Positions 8,753 through 19,086 of a DNA stretch of 64,000 nt are shown one piece after another. Source of the stretch: Enoplosus armatus. Its lineage: Eukaryota; Chordata; Actinopteri; Centrarchiformes; Enoplosidae. The first letter of the stretch is position 1. Each line of letters begins with the position of its first letter. The DNA lies in NCBI RefSeq assembly GCF_043641665.1, contig NC_092195.1, positions 20,457,774 to 20,521,773 of the forward strand. The letters are read 5' to 3'. A program made the position numbers and the translations under genes. The notes beneath the pieces are model-generated. The model did not search any database and was not told the DNA's origin. It was given only the letters and a program-made list of their open reading frames with translations.

Positions 8753-9552
8753 GTAAGTACATTTATCTCCTTTAATAACCCAAATTTTATATGTATTGTA
8801 TTTGAATTTTTTAGCTGTAGACCTGACTTCAATATTTTGTCTGACATTAGAAATTTGATGTATTTGCAGCAGTTCTTGAAGGCTTCACAGTGTCGTGAAC
8901 CAAAATAAAATCCACTCCAATGAATAATGTTGTTGCACTAAAACTTGTACATTCTTAATATTAAATTGTAAAAAACTACTCTGCATTGTATAAAGGAAAT
9001 ATTCTTAAAAGTTTAAGTTTTAATATTCTGGCTCAAGAACTCTGCCAGTAACGTTTGGTTCAGTGTTTAACGCGCATGGCTATTACTCGATCTTTCTCCC
9101 AGATGAATGATTTTAAATCCAATCGACATATTTTAAATGAGAAGTTCAGTCATTAACAATATTAATAAAATGTTTCAGTAATGAAGCCGGACTTTTCAGT
9201 GATGATTCATGTTTACATGAAGAGAACAAACACATATCATCATTTATGAGGTTTTGGATTGAGACAAGAAATATTGAAGATAGTTAAAACAAGAAGAGCC
9301 TCAGAATCTGCATCTTCTGTGCCAGTTTTAACTTTTTATCTTCACTACTGAAACCTGTCTGTTGCCATGGTTCAGCAGTGATGCCTGTCTGTTGCCATGG
9401 TTACCGAGCTCAGAGAGGGAAGTGAAACGTTTAAGACCAGTTTCATCCGATCTAAGGAGGACCAACAGAACTAGAAGCCTCCTCTGCTGCAACCAACAGG
9501 ATGAAGTTTAGTTTCCCTCATATAAACTTTATTAATCTCTCTCTCTCGGCAG

Positions 9553-9884
9553 TGGGTCGAGTCACCCCCACCCTGACGGTGCTGCCCCCCTCCATTGAGG
9601 AGGTGGATCAGGGGAAGGCCACGCTCATGTGCCTGGCCAACAAGGGCTTCCCCTCAGACTGGAGTCTGGCCTGGAAGGTGGACGGCAGCAGCAGCAGCAG
9701 CAGCTGGGAGGAGAGCAGGAGCCCCGGGGTGCTGGAGAAGGACGGCCACTACAGCTGGAGCAGCACCCTGAGGCTAACTGCAGACCAGTGGGGGAAGGTG
9801 GGCTCTGTGACCTGCGAGGCCACCCAGGGCTCCCAGGCTCCGCTCTCAGAGACACTGAGGAGAGACCAGTGTTCCCAGTCCTGA
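9553..9884 (+). CDS. Immunoglobulin light-chain constant exon C2
   Basis: A constant-domain exon after CTCTCTCGGCAG (9552), phase 1, reading [14 protein letters not shown] after J3. It has the same Cys-Trp-Cys core and LRRDQCSQS end as C1. Differences from C1 are in the first few residues, one Leu to Val (EEVDQ), and the Ser tract, which has six AGC codons instead of seven. Stop TGA is at 9882-9884 and AATAAA at 10016-10021. The 3' UTR is like that of C1 for about 90 bp and then diverges. The J3-C2 intron (8753-9552) is unlike that of cluster 1. Confidence 0.95.
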
Positions 9885-10015
9885 CCCGACTCACTGGGAC
9901 TCTGCTGCTGGTTTCACTCTGCTACTGCTCTCAGTCTGCACTCTGTGACACTGTCTCTCTCTCTTTCTCTCTCTCTTGTGTACTTGTTTTAATGTTGGTT
10001 TCAAGATTTCATAAT

Positions 10016-10021
10016 AATAAA
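10016..10021 (+). terminator. Polyadenylation signal of C2
   Basis: AATAAA about 130 bp after the C2 stop codon. The function is inferred. Confidence 0.65.
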
Positions 10022-10029
10022 GATTTCAT

Positions 10030-10700
10030 CAAATCAGCAGTTTCCATGAGTTTGTTATTAATTCATCATGTCTTATACATTCTTTATACATGTTTAGAAA
10101 CTTCATGTATTAAGTTACAACAACAGCAAGTTTATCCATTAATAAAAATAAACAAATAGAACATATGTTCAACCAACTAGAATAGAAAAAAAAACTAGAT
10201 CCAGCAGCAATAATATCCAAATACTAAGTAAGGCAATGGATATAAATAAGTATGTCAATTATTATTAGGCCTTTCTTAAACATGGTTGGCATGTTTCATA
10301 TGTTCTGGAAAATAAATTGATCATCCATTTTTGAATAATCCTTTTCTTATTTTAGTATTGAAGAAAAATGATGAATGCCTGACAAGATACACGTGACCAC
10401 AACGTTGCATTTATTATTTACAGAGCTAATCAACAGTGTGTGGATTTTTTAAAAAGATTTTTCTCATTGTGTCTGAAAAGATTTAATTCTCACAAAGTTG
10501 GTCATGTTATCCTGAGCTGCAGACATGGAATAATAGCGTACAAGCTACAGTATCTGCAGGAAACCCGTCATGAATGAATGAACAATATGCATCTCTAAGC
10601 ACCTTTGAGACCCCTATTCGTTAGAAGCCTTGTTTTAATCCCAGAGTGGGCACATATTCCTTCTATCTCTGATATCATCATCCTGGAAATCAGTAATCCT
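10030..10700. other. Non-coding stretch after Ig clusters
   Basis: AT-rich sequence. No gene, RNA gene or repeat family could be supported. Confidence 0.4.
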
Positions 10701-10829
10701 CAATTCTAGACAGATGACTCACATCTTTATTCTCCCTCGTACAACAAATGCTCCCATTATGACAAGCAAGTGAAGAGAATCCAAATAAATTTGAAAATGT
10801 ATTCGGTATAACACACGCAGAAAGTCAAT

Positions 10830-11024
10830 CAGGCCTTTGAGGCCATATTTAAAATGTTCCGGCTGATTATTTACAGCATTGTCCAACAGTACGCTCACAT
10901 CTCGGCACTGCAGAGCAAATTCTCTCTCTGCAGCTTCTCGGTCCTGTGCACTCTGACAAGGGCTGATGCCACAGTACGACAGTCGTGTCAGCGATCCCAC
11001 CTCTTCCTCATACCAGTCTACCAG
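10830..11024 (-). other. Possible isolated exon, helical, unidentified
   Basis: On the minus strand a good acceptor (TTATTTTGTCCACAG) opens at 11024 into a frame reading LLVDWYEEEVGSLTRL, then SPCQSAQDREAAEREFALQC and RDVSVLLDN. The composition is that of an amphipathic helical, spectrin-repeat-like segment. Possible donors are GTGAGC or GTAAAT (near 10890 and 10870); the frame stays open to 10719. I do not recognise the protein and see no neighbouring exons. It could be an exon of a gene that extends outside the window, or an exon left behind as a pseudogene. Confidence 0.35.
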
Positions 11025-11039
11025 AAGGTCTGTGGACAA

Positions 11040-11245
11040 AATAATTTCACAAAAAACACAAACGTCAACCTCATGGTGGCACTAGAGGAAAAGTCAGGGG
11101 ATCTCCAGAGTGATTAGGACTCATCCCCTGAGGATCATGAATATTTGTACATGATTTCATGGCAATCCATCAAATAATTGTTGAGCTATTTCAGTCTGGA
11201 CCAACCAACATTGCCATCCCTAGAGCCATGCTGCAGATCCGTTCC
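11040..11245 (+). repeat. Teleost interspersed repeat, copy A
   Basis: A stretch with CTAGAGGAAAAGTCAGGGGA, then CATGAATATTTGTACATGAT and TTTCATGGCAATCCATCAAA, a word series I recognise from many percomorph introns. A diverged copy in the opposite orientation lies at 23605-23790. The class (SINE or other) is not settled. Confidence 0.6.
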
Positions 11246-11249
11246 CACA

Positions 11250-12990
11250 AACATGAAATCAACAGATCAGTGCATCAGCTGACGATTTCCTTCCGACGCT
11301 CCACGATACAATACTGCAAATTATACACTGTCATAAATGTTGCATCTGACACAGTGAACTGTTTGTATTACAGTCGACATAGTCCGACTTAACTGCATGC
11401 AAAGGTGTGTGGTGAGTACTGCTGTACTGTTGCTGGTATTTTGAACAATGCATCTTGTGCAAAAAAGTAATGCAGCCCCTTCAGCAACTTTGTATTTGCA
11501 ATATTAATAATGTGTAAGATCGATACTTGGCGTCCATGTAACAATACAATATTGCCATGCAAAATATCACAGTACTATGGTGTATCGATGTCTTCCCCCA
11601 CCCCTAATAGTCACATTACTCTAATCCCATTATATGTAATCTGTTACCTTCCAGGCCAAAGGCTGCCAATCCCTTTCGAGGATAATCACACACACACACA
11701 CACACACACAGTCTCCTGGCTGCCTTGAAGCTTTTCCATTGACATGAATTCAGCGCAGGGATGCTGGGACATACAGGGTGACAGGTAGGAATGTGGTTCC
11801 TTTGTGTTTCAACTTCAAACTAATGTCCACGTTAACCAAACGATCGTAGCAGTGCTTTTTGATGTTTTAAGCCAATGCTTTTCATACCTGCTTGCAAAGC
11901 TTGTCATCAGTTTTTAGCTTGATTGCTTTCCATTGATTACACTTCATGTCTCAGAAAATCAGCTGGCAAAGACAAACACTTGTTGATGATAAACACACAC
12001 AGTCAGCATTTATTCACCTCCAGCTCTGTTGTTAAAGTTGCATTGCCATCATGTGGTGAAAGCAGGGCCTTTTTCTGAAAACTGTCTTTAAGGTGGATTT
12101 AAGGACAAGGAAAACACAAAAGATGTAAACGTGAAAAGGACAACGTTATCGCCAGACAAGAACATCAATCCTGCAAAACACAAGATTATCAAGGATGTCG
12201 GAGCATCCTTGAATGCACCAACAGGGGGTGTTTTCATGGGCCTGGGTTTCCATGAACTTGAACCCATCTCAAACATTTCCAGTAAAATGTCCTTGTACTG
12301 AACTCACTCAGCCATGTTTCTGTAGTTTAAAAAGGATCTTCATTTACCCAGAGTGTGTCGCTAATTTGTCCCACTGAAGATTGTAAAGAATTCATTATGT
12401 CCAGCCGTTTGTGATTGTGTGATCACAGATTTTTGTGAAAGTTCATCTGGACTTCATTTCAGCTCTTCAACAGTTTGTTTCCAGAGATTAAACCTGCAGG
12501 TCTGAACCTTTTGTTTGACCTGGCCTGGACCTGAGCTGGGTCCGGGCTGGGTTTGGATCAGGTTTTTTCTCACTTCAAGGATTTCAAGGTTTCTTGGCAT
12601 CACACTGATGTAAATTTGTTTCTCTCACTGATTGTAACCCTGTTTCCTGGGCTAAAAGTGAACACGACTTGTAGAGATCTCTTCCACTACCAGTCCAGTG
12701 AATGTTAAAGCAGTCCTGCCATTGGACCAGGTTGGGCACCTTCACAGAAACCAGACTGGGATGTTACAGAAGGGGTCCAGCTGGAACTTCATCTACTTGT
12801 TTCACTTTGTGTCTTCTTGTTTTCCATCCTGCATCCAAGCCTACAACTCAAGCCTAACTTTGGGAGAAGTCTAGACCCCGTCTTGCTGCTATGACGTCTG
12901 ACCCTGATGTTGAGCCGGTAATTTAAACAGACTCCACCACGAAGTTGCTGTGGATAATTGTTAGCAACAACCAGGGAGGGATAGATAGAT
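11250..12990. other. Intergenic region before fibrinogen-domain gene
   Basis: No gene is supported. It contains a (CA)n tract at about 11688-11710 and a TE-like end with ACTATGGTGTATCGATG near 11575. The part just before 12996 would hold the promoter and 5' UTR of the fibrinogen-domain gene. Confidence 0.45.
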
Positions 12991-12995
12991 ACTGA

Positions 12996-15900
12996 ATGCT
13001 AACGATGAAGGGGCGATCCATTTTACTGACCTTTGTCTTACTGATCGGCTGGTGTTACCAGCCTGTCACTGGTGACTATGTGACCTCTGATGAACACACA
13101 GATGTTGGACATGATGAGGATGTACACCGAAACACCCTCACGGAAACAAACGGGGATGTGCTGGACTTGGACATCCAAACAAGCAGGGATGTACCAAACA
13201 CAAACATTGAAACAAACTGGGACATAAACAAGGACAACTATGAGGACGCTGACTGGCATCCTCCCTCCTCCCTCCTGGAAACACACTCTGACCTGCACCC
13301 GGACGCCCCGCCGATAATACGCAGTGGCAACACTGGTGTTGGCGACAGCACCAACCAAACCTTCAACCAGACTATTGGTAGCGCAGCAGCACAGTGCGGC
13401 GAGTACAGCAGCCAGCTGACGTCTGACGGCCAGTGCCGGCTGATGGCAACACTGCCTCCAGTGCCAGTGGGAACGTCGCAGAAACGCTGCCCGGATATGT
13501 TCCGCTGTACAGACGATGTCTCACATTGGCTCCACGAGAACCAGAACAGAAAGGAGCAGCTGGAGGACCTTAGGGAGACGATGTCAGAGCTGCAGGAGGA
13601 GCTGAGAAACCACCAACATCGAGTCAAGGCCCTGGAGATGCAGGTACACTGCTGTTCGCTAGTTTACTATGTACTTGTTTTTGTATGTACAATGAAATGG
13701 CAGCTTAAGTTTCGTGACAGTTAAATTACACTTACTGTGTGTTCAGACAAGTTTAGAGGCATGTGTGCTGTTGCTTTATGAATCTGCTTCGTGGGTGCAC
13801 AGAGGTGAGACAAAAAAGGAGTAACACTGGAGGGAAATAACAGAGAAAAATGAGTTTCCGGTGAGAGATCAGACAGACATACTTACAGACACCCTCCCAC
13901 ACACACGCTCAGTGCGTCAATTGCTAGTTTATGCTCGACACTGCATGTTGGCGGTTGTGGAGAAAGATGGACGACATGACAGCCCCCCCAAAAGTGAAGC
14001 CAAAACATCTCGGTCGCCCCCTGGTGGCTGGCAGCGGTACAGGTCATCAAAGTACACATCAAATGAACGTATCCGGCTTCATTTTGGTACAGAGGGAGGA
14101 AGTGGAAACACGTCGTCCATCTTTACACACAGTCTGTGTTCAAAACTATATTCCAAAGGCGAGAAAAGAAGTTTGATTTCATGAGGAGCAGAAGTGTGAG
14201 ATTAATTACTGTAATAGATTCCATGTTCAGTAATAATTTGTTTAATGAAAATTAATTGATTTGACCCCCTTTTTGTACAAATCGGCGGTGTTCTTTTAAT
14301 TTACAAGGCATCCATCATCTGTAGGATGCATTGTAATGTCTGTCTGTCCAGCACTTTGATCCAGAGTGAAACATCTCAGAATCATCAGAATATCTGGCGG
14401 CTTGCAATACAATACAGATATTGGCGTTCCCTAGTGTCCCTATCTAGTGTCAAGTTTCCAGTTGGCCTGCAAAGTTCTATGACATTCATCTTAAATCATA
14501 TCTTAGAAATATGTCATAAAAATATACCATGTGTGGTTCTTGGTTCAACATGGCTGTGAGAATATATTTCTGGATCAGGGTCCTTTCAGTTAAGGAGTTC
14601 TTCACTAAAATCTTACTGTGTCACCACCTGGAAAACTGTTTGTCGCTTCAGTTCAGTATGGGATTTGATATTCACCAAATATGTTCACCAACTGAACTGA
14701 ACAAACAAGACACAGGCAGATGCAAACACTAACTAAATATAATAATAACAAAAACCAACACCCTCCTTTCTCTCTCTCTCTCTCTCTGTTTATATCTGCC
14801 TGTCTTTATCTCTCTGTCTTGACACCCACTAAGTCCTCCTTAACCCTGAATGCTAACAGGATTAGCTGCAGGCCTTTTGGCCAGGGCCCAGTCCAGGCCG
14901 CCCCTGCTGAAAACCAAGTTAGGCTAAGATTGCAGTCTGACTATGTGACATTTAACAAACTCATTTTAAAAAACTGGTGCCATTGTTTAGTGTTTGCTGG
15001 TGGAAGTTTATCAGAAGTCTTTGTAGAGCAGTAGACCATGTTTTCCCTTCAGACTGAGCATGTAAACTACACAAGGGGCTAAATTCAGTTTATTATTCCG
15101 CATAAATGACGCAATAGCTAGATTGTGCCAAGATGAAGACAAAAAAGTAACAAAAACTAAAGTAGTCTTAAAGGTAACAAGTGAGCTTTACAGCTTTCTG
15201 GCTTTTTAGAGCATCGTTTTCAGGACAAACCTCACCAGCACCTTCTCCAGATTAAACTGTCTCCTTTCCTCTCTCAGGGTGAAGGAAGTGTTCGTTTAAA
15301 CTCGACCTTTGACCAGAGGTTGCGTGCTCTGGAGTCGCGGCACGCCGAGGCCGACACGCTGCTCCACGTGCATGCAACGCTGCTGTACGAGCTGCAGGCG
15401 CAGCTCCGCAACCTGTCAGCCGCCGTGCAGCACATGAGCCGCAACACAGGCTGCACGATCAACGTCATCAGAACGACGCCGCTGCTCGGCATGCGAGACA
15501 CACTGCCACCAGGTACACATGCAACAAACACATCGGTGAGTTGCATGTGGCATGATGTTCTTGCAAACTTACTGCCACGTGGAACATTTGAACACCAGCA
15601 GTTCTTCCTGCAGGGAATCCGACAGTGACGTTTATTTTAGCAAACAAAAATCTAATTTTGCATCCACTGCTGTTTGTATTGTGTCTGTGTTTGAGGCTTC
15701 GGGGTCTCAGTTTGAATTGGTTTGTCTTGTAACAAACAACATAAGCTATTCATTTAGTCATCATAGTGCTTGATTACAATAAACTGAAACCAAGATAGAA
15801 TTTGTTTGAAACACAATTATTATCCAAACACCAAGGACACAATAACATAACCACTACTGAAACATTTATACAGCAAGCAATACAAGATTTAATTTAATTT

Positions 15901-18043
15901 TCTATCAAACAAACAAAATCAACCTGCATAGTGTCTGACAATAAACACCCATTATAGTGCATGGGAGGAGCTGGATATACTATTGACAGTCTTGTAAAGT
16001 AAATTGTTGTTGTACAGCGAATGAGGTTACAGCCAATGATGATAATGAAGGTGCAGGAACATTATGCAATTTAAATAAACAACAGCAACACAGACTCAAC
16101 AACAGAGCAATAACTCAGGATTTCACCAGTTTCTTTAGGTTTAGTTGATAGTTTGACGGTTTGGTTTCATGATGCTGTGTGAAGACCTGTCTCTCTCTCT
16201 CTCTCTCTCTCTGTTTCTGTCTCTCGCTCTCAGATGGACAGTACATGTCTCTCTGTCCATCAGACTGTGCATCTCTGTATCACAATGGTGTTCGGTGTTC
16301 TGGTGTTTACACCATCGTCCTGTCGCCGGGCTCCACCCTGCCCGTCTACTGCGACATGGAGACCGAGGGTGAGACACGCACGTTAGATATTCACACGCAT
16401 ATTCAGTAAGGAATAATAATATGTGTGGCTGCACAAACACAGAGGTATGGACACAAAGGCATGTATGTGCACAGTATATCTGTGAGTGTATTTGAATGAA
16501 TATACGTATGTGTGGTCATTTGATTAAACACAAATGAATTGAGGAATATGCATCATAAGCACAAAACAGAAAAAATGAACATTGCTCGTAGTGACAAACC
16601 CCGACTCTACGAAGCGTTTTAGCGTCTTTCAGCTCATTGTTTTGGTTTTCCGGCCAACTTTACTGACGTGGTTCAGTCTCACCGCTCTCATCAGGGTTGT
16701 TTTTGACCTCAGTAGGCAACTGTTTTCAGAAAGAAATCTCTAAAAACCAACTGTACACGACCTGCTCAGCGCCTAACTACAGGCAGACACAGCTAGAGAC
16801 GAGCTGCTGAACATAGTGCAGCATTTAGCAGCTAAAGAGACAGATGTTTCCCTCAGGAGGTGGTGGAGACCAAAAACTGAGCTAAAAGGAGAGTGAATAT
16901 TGGAGTTAAATTCATCATGTGGACACAAACATTTTCATGGAAGACGTTTTGACAGGTCACAGTGGGAGAAGCATGCAAATACTTAAACGTGATGTATGTC
17001 TCTGTGTGTGCCCCAGGTGGGGGCTGGACGGTGTTTCAGCGGCGGCACGATGGCTCAGTGAGTTTTAACCGCGGCTGGTCGGAGTACCGAGTCGGCTTTG
17101 GCGAGCCACGAGGCGAACACTGGCTGGGCAACCAACAGCTCCACCTGCTGTCCAACCATGGCCACTACAGCCTCCGCATCGACCTGCAGGACTGGAGCCA
17201 CGCCCACAGACACGCCCTGTACCACACCTTCAGGTAGAAAGAGAGACTGTGGAGGAAGGACAGATGATATAGACAGTAACAGTACAGAGACAACTGTTAG
17301 AGACACATGTTGAGGACAGGCGGAGGTCTGCCAAGCTCTAGATTTCTCCACATGTGAAGCGGTACGCATGAGGCAAGTAAGAGGTGGGTGGTTATATAAC
17401 AATCGTTAATCAGCCGTTAATCTGATGCCACGTTATCATTATAAGATTGGAAAGCTTGACAGACGTAGCAACAGTAACTAAGGGATGCAGGCAGTGAAGT
17501 ATCACTTATCATATGAATGCATTAGTTTGTTATCGACGTTATGGTTTCTTCTCCTCCTCCTGCAGGATAGAGGATGAGGAGAACCAGTACCGCCTCCATG
17601 TGTCTGGTTTCAGTGGAACGGTGGAGGATTCATTCGGCTGGTACCACGACCAACAGGGCTTCAGCACGCCAGACACCGGCAACATCTGTGCCGAGATCAG
17701 CCACGCCGGCTGGTGGTTCCACCAGTGTTTCTACGCCAACCTCAACGGCGTCTACTACAAGGTAGGACTGTCTGTATGTACCACAAGATATAGTAAGATG
17801 TAGAGCACACGGACGCAGAAGAAAGTAGGACTAATATTAACTTAATGTTGAAACATGTTGTATAAATATGTTCATGTTGAAGTGTTTTTCCACCAGGGGG
17901 GGCGGTACTCTCTGAAAGCTCAGAACTTGCTCGGACCGGACGGCATCGTCTGGTTCTCCTGGAAGGATTCAGACTTCTACTCTCTGAAGGCGGTCACCAT
18001 GATGATACGACCACGCAACTTCAGGCCACACTTGTCTCCATAG
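12996..18043 (+). CDS. Secreted fibrinogen-domain (angiopoietin-like) protein, six exons
   Basis: Coding exons: 12996-13643, 15278-15512, 16234-16368, 17017-17233, 17566-17761 and 17897-18043. All borders are GT-AG and phases agree, giving 525 aa. An ATG at 13005 (three codons in) is an alternative start. Order: signal peptide (SILLTFVLLIGWCYQPVTG), an acidic linker with 11-residue repeats, NQT sequons, a Cys-containing stretch (CPDMFRCTDD), a coiled coil (about 190-290), then a fibrinogen C-terminal domain (about 297-520) with CDMETEGGGWTVFQRR, AGWWFHQC, NLNGVYYKGG and a MMIRP end. Such proteins are secreted ligands or lectin-like factors that form oligomers through the coiled coil. The usual Asp-rich calcium loop is shortened (FSTPDTGNICAE). 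I cannot assign the orthologue; angiopoietin-like or fibrinogen-like families are the candidates. AATAAA occurs at 18400. Confidence 0.93.
13644..15277 (+). other. Intron 1 of fibrinogen-domain gene
   Basis: GT-AG intron of about 1.6 kb. It holds a stretch near 13930-14060 with CGCCCCCTGGTGGCTGG, a word often seen in teleost interspersed repeats, and a CT-rich microsatellite near 14768-14790. No gene inside. Confidence 0.6.
15513..16233 (+). other. Intron 2 of fibrinogen-domain gene
   Basis: AT-rich intron ending in a (CT)n tract (about 16189-16230) that doubles as a long pyrimidine tract for the exon 3 acceptor. Confidence 0.6.
16369..17016 (+). other. Intron 3 of fibrinogen-domain gene
   Basis: GT-AG intron between two phase-1 exon ends. 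I see no further feature in it. Confidence 0.6.
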
Positions 18044-18399
18044 CGATGGAGCGTCTTCCATTAAGCAACAAGTAAAACAGTCTGAAGCCCTGCCAGCAGC
18101 TTCTAAGGACTGCTAGCCAAACGTATATGAATCCGCTGCTGAAAATAGTTCCCAACAAATGCACTGTTTCTTTCTATTTTAATAACATGTATAAAACTAC
18201 AGTGGTTTTTAGAAATTACTAAGCCTTTTTAAAAAATAAGACAATATATTTGTAGCCCTTTTTTTTTGTAAAGATTTACATCCCAGTGGGTTTAGAGCCG
18301 AGAGCCACAGACAGGAAGTCACAAAGTATTGTGAGACCAACATGATCACAAGTTCAACTGTCCTGCAGCAGAAACAGGAAGTGGTCAGTGTGACTGAGA

Positions 18400-18405
18400 A
18401 ATAAA
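18400..18405 (+). terminator. Possible poly(A) signal of fibrinogen-domain gene
   Basis: AATAAA about 360 bp after the stop codon, the first such hexamer downstream. Use is inferred. Confidence 0.5.
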
Positions 18406-18419
18406 CTGCTCCACCGGAG

Positions 18420-18790
18420 TCTGATACCTGAACAGTAATTACTTTATTTTACTGCCAATATCTTCTTCTGCTTTTAAGTGTACTCGTCAAACAGTTGGTT
18501 TAAACTAAGGTCCCACCTCTGACAGGGCAGATAGCCAATCATACGATAGTGGGGTGGCACCTGGGATGGCCAATCAAATTTCCTGAACATATCAAAGTAT
18601 TCCTTTGGTAGCATTGCAGCAACGAAAGGATTTCAGCCTATAATAGCTTTTAGCTTAAGGCTACATGATGCTTTATGCATGTATGCAAACACTATATAAT
18701 CACATAGTTACAGGACATACTGAGCCACCCTGTGTGTCATCTCATGAAGTGCAAGTGTCTCACAAGAAAACACATACACACTTTTCATCA
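18420..18790. other. Intergenic, convergent gene ends
   Basis: Short region between the plus-strand fibrinogen-domain gene and minus-strand NDUFB9, which converge. No gene seen. Confidence 0.45.
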
Positions 18791-18794
18791 TACA

Positions 18795-18800
18795 TTTATT
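18795..18800 (-). terminator. Possible poly(A) signal of NDUFB9
   Basis: AATAAA on the minus strand about 290 bp after the NDUFB9 stop. Use is inferred. Confidence 0.5.
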
Positions 18801-19086
18801 TATTGGAACAGTTACAGGTATTAAGTGACACATCTACAGGACTTCTCAAAGTCACCAACCGCCTTAAACTGACTACTGAAGAATCAGTGTGAATACAGGC
18901 AGGTCGTTTTCTCAGCCATGCAACCTGCACAGGTGAACCTCCTCAGAAATGACTCTAATAAAACACTCTTTACAGACAGATGGTGATTCAATAAGAGCTC
19001 AGCCAGTCTTCGTGCTGCTGCTGTGTGGTTGGGATAGTTTCCCCTCAGACTGGGGGGGATGACTGACCCTCGGAGGTGGAGGGTGT

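Noticed and set aside
3250..9975. A CRISPR-like or phage-like array suggested by the regularly repeated blocks
   Set aside because: The repeats are duplicated Ig segments with RSSs in animal DNA; there are no short direct repeats with unique spacers.
12088..12276. A 62-codon minus-strand frame with a hydrophobic stretch
   Set aside because: Short, in repeat-rich non-coding sequence, without splice sites or recognisable similarity.
13038..13627. Minus-strand frames opposite exon 1 of the fibrinogen-domain gene
   Set aside because: They mirror the 33-bp repeat and coding bias of the plus-strand exon and show no domain.
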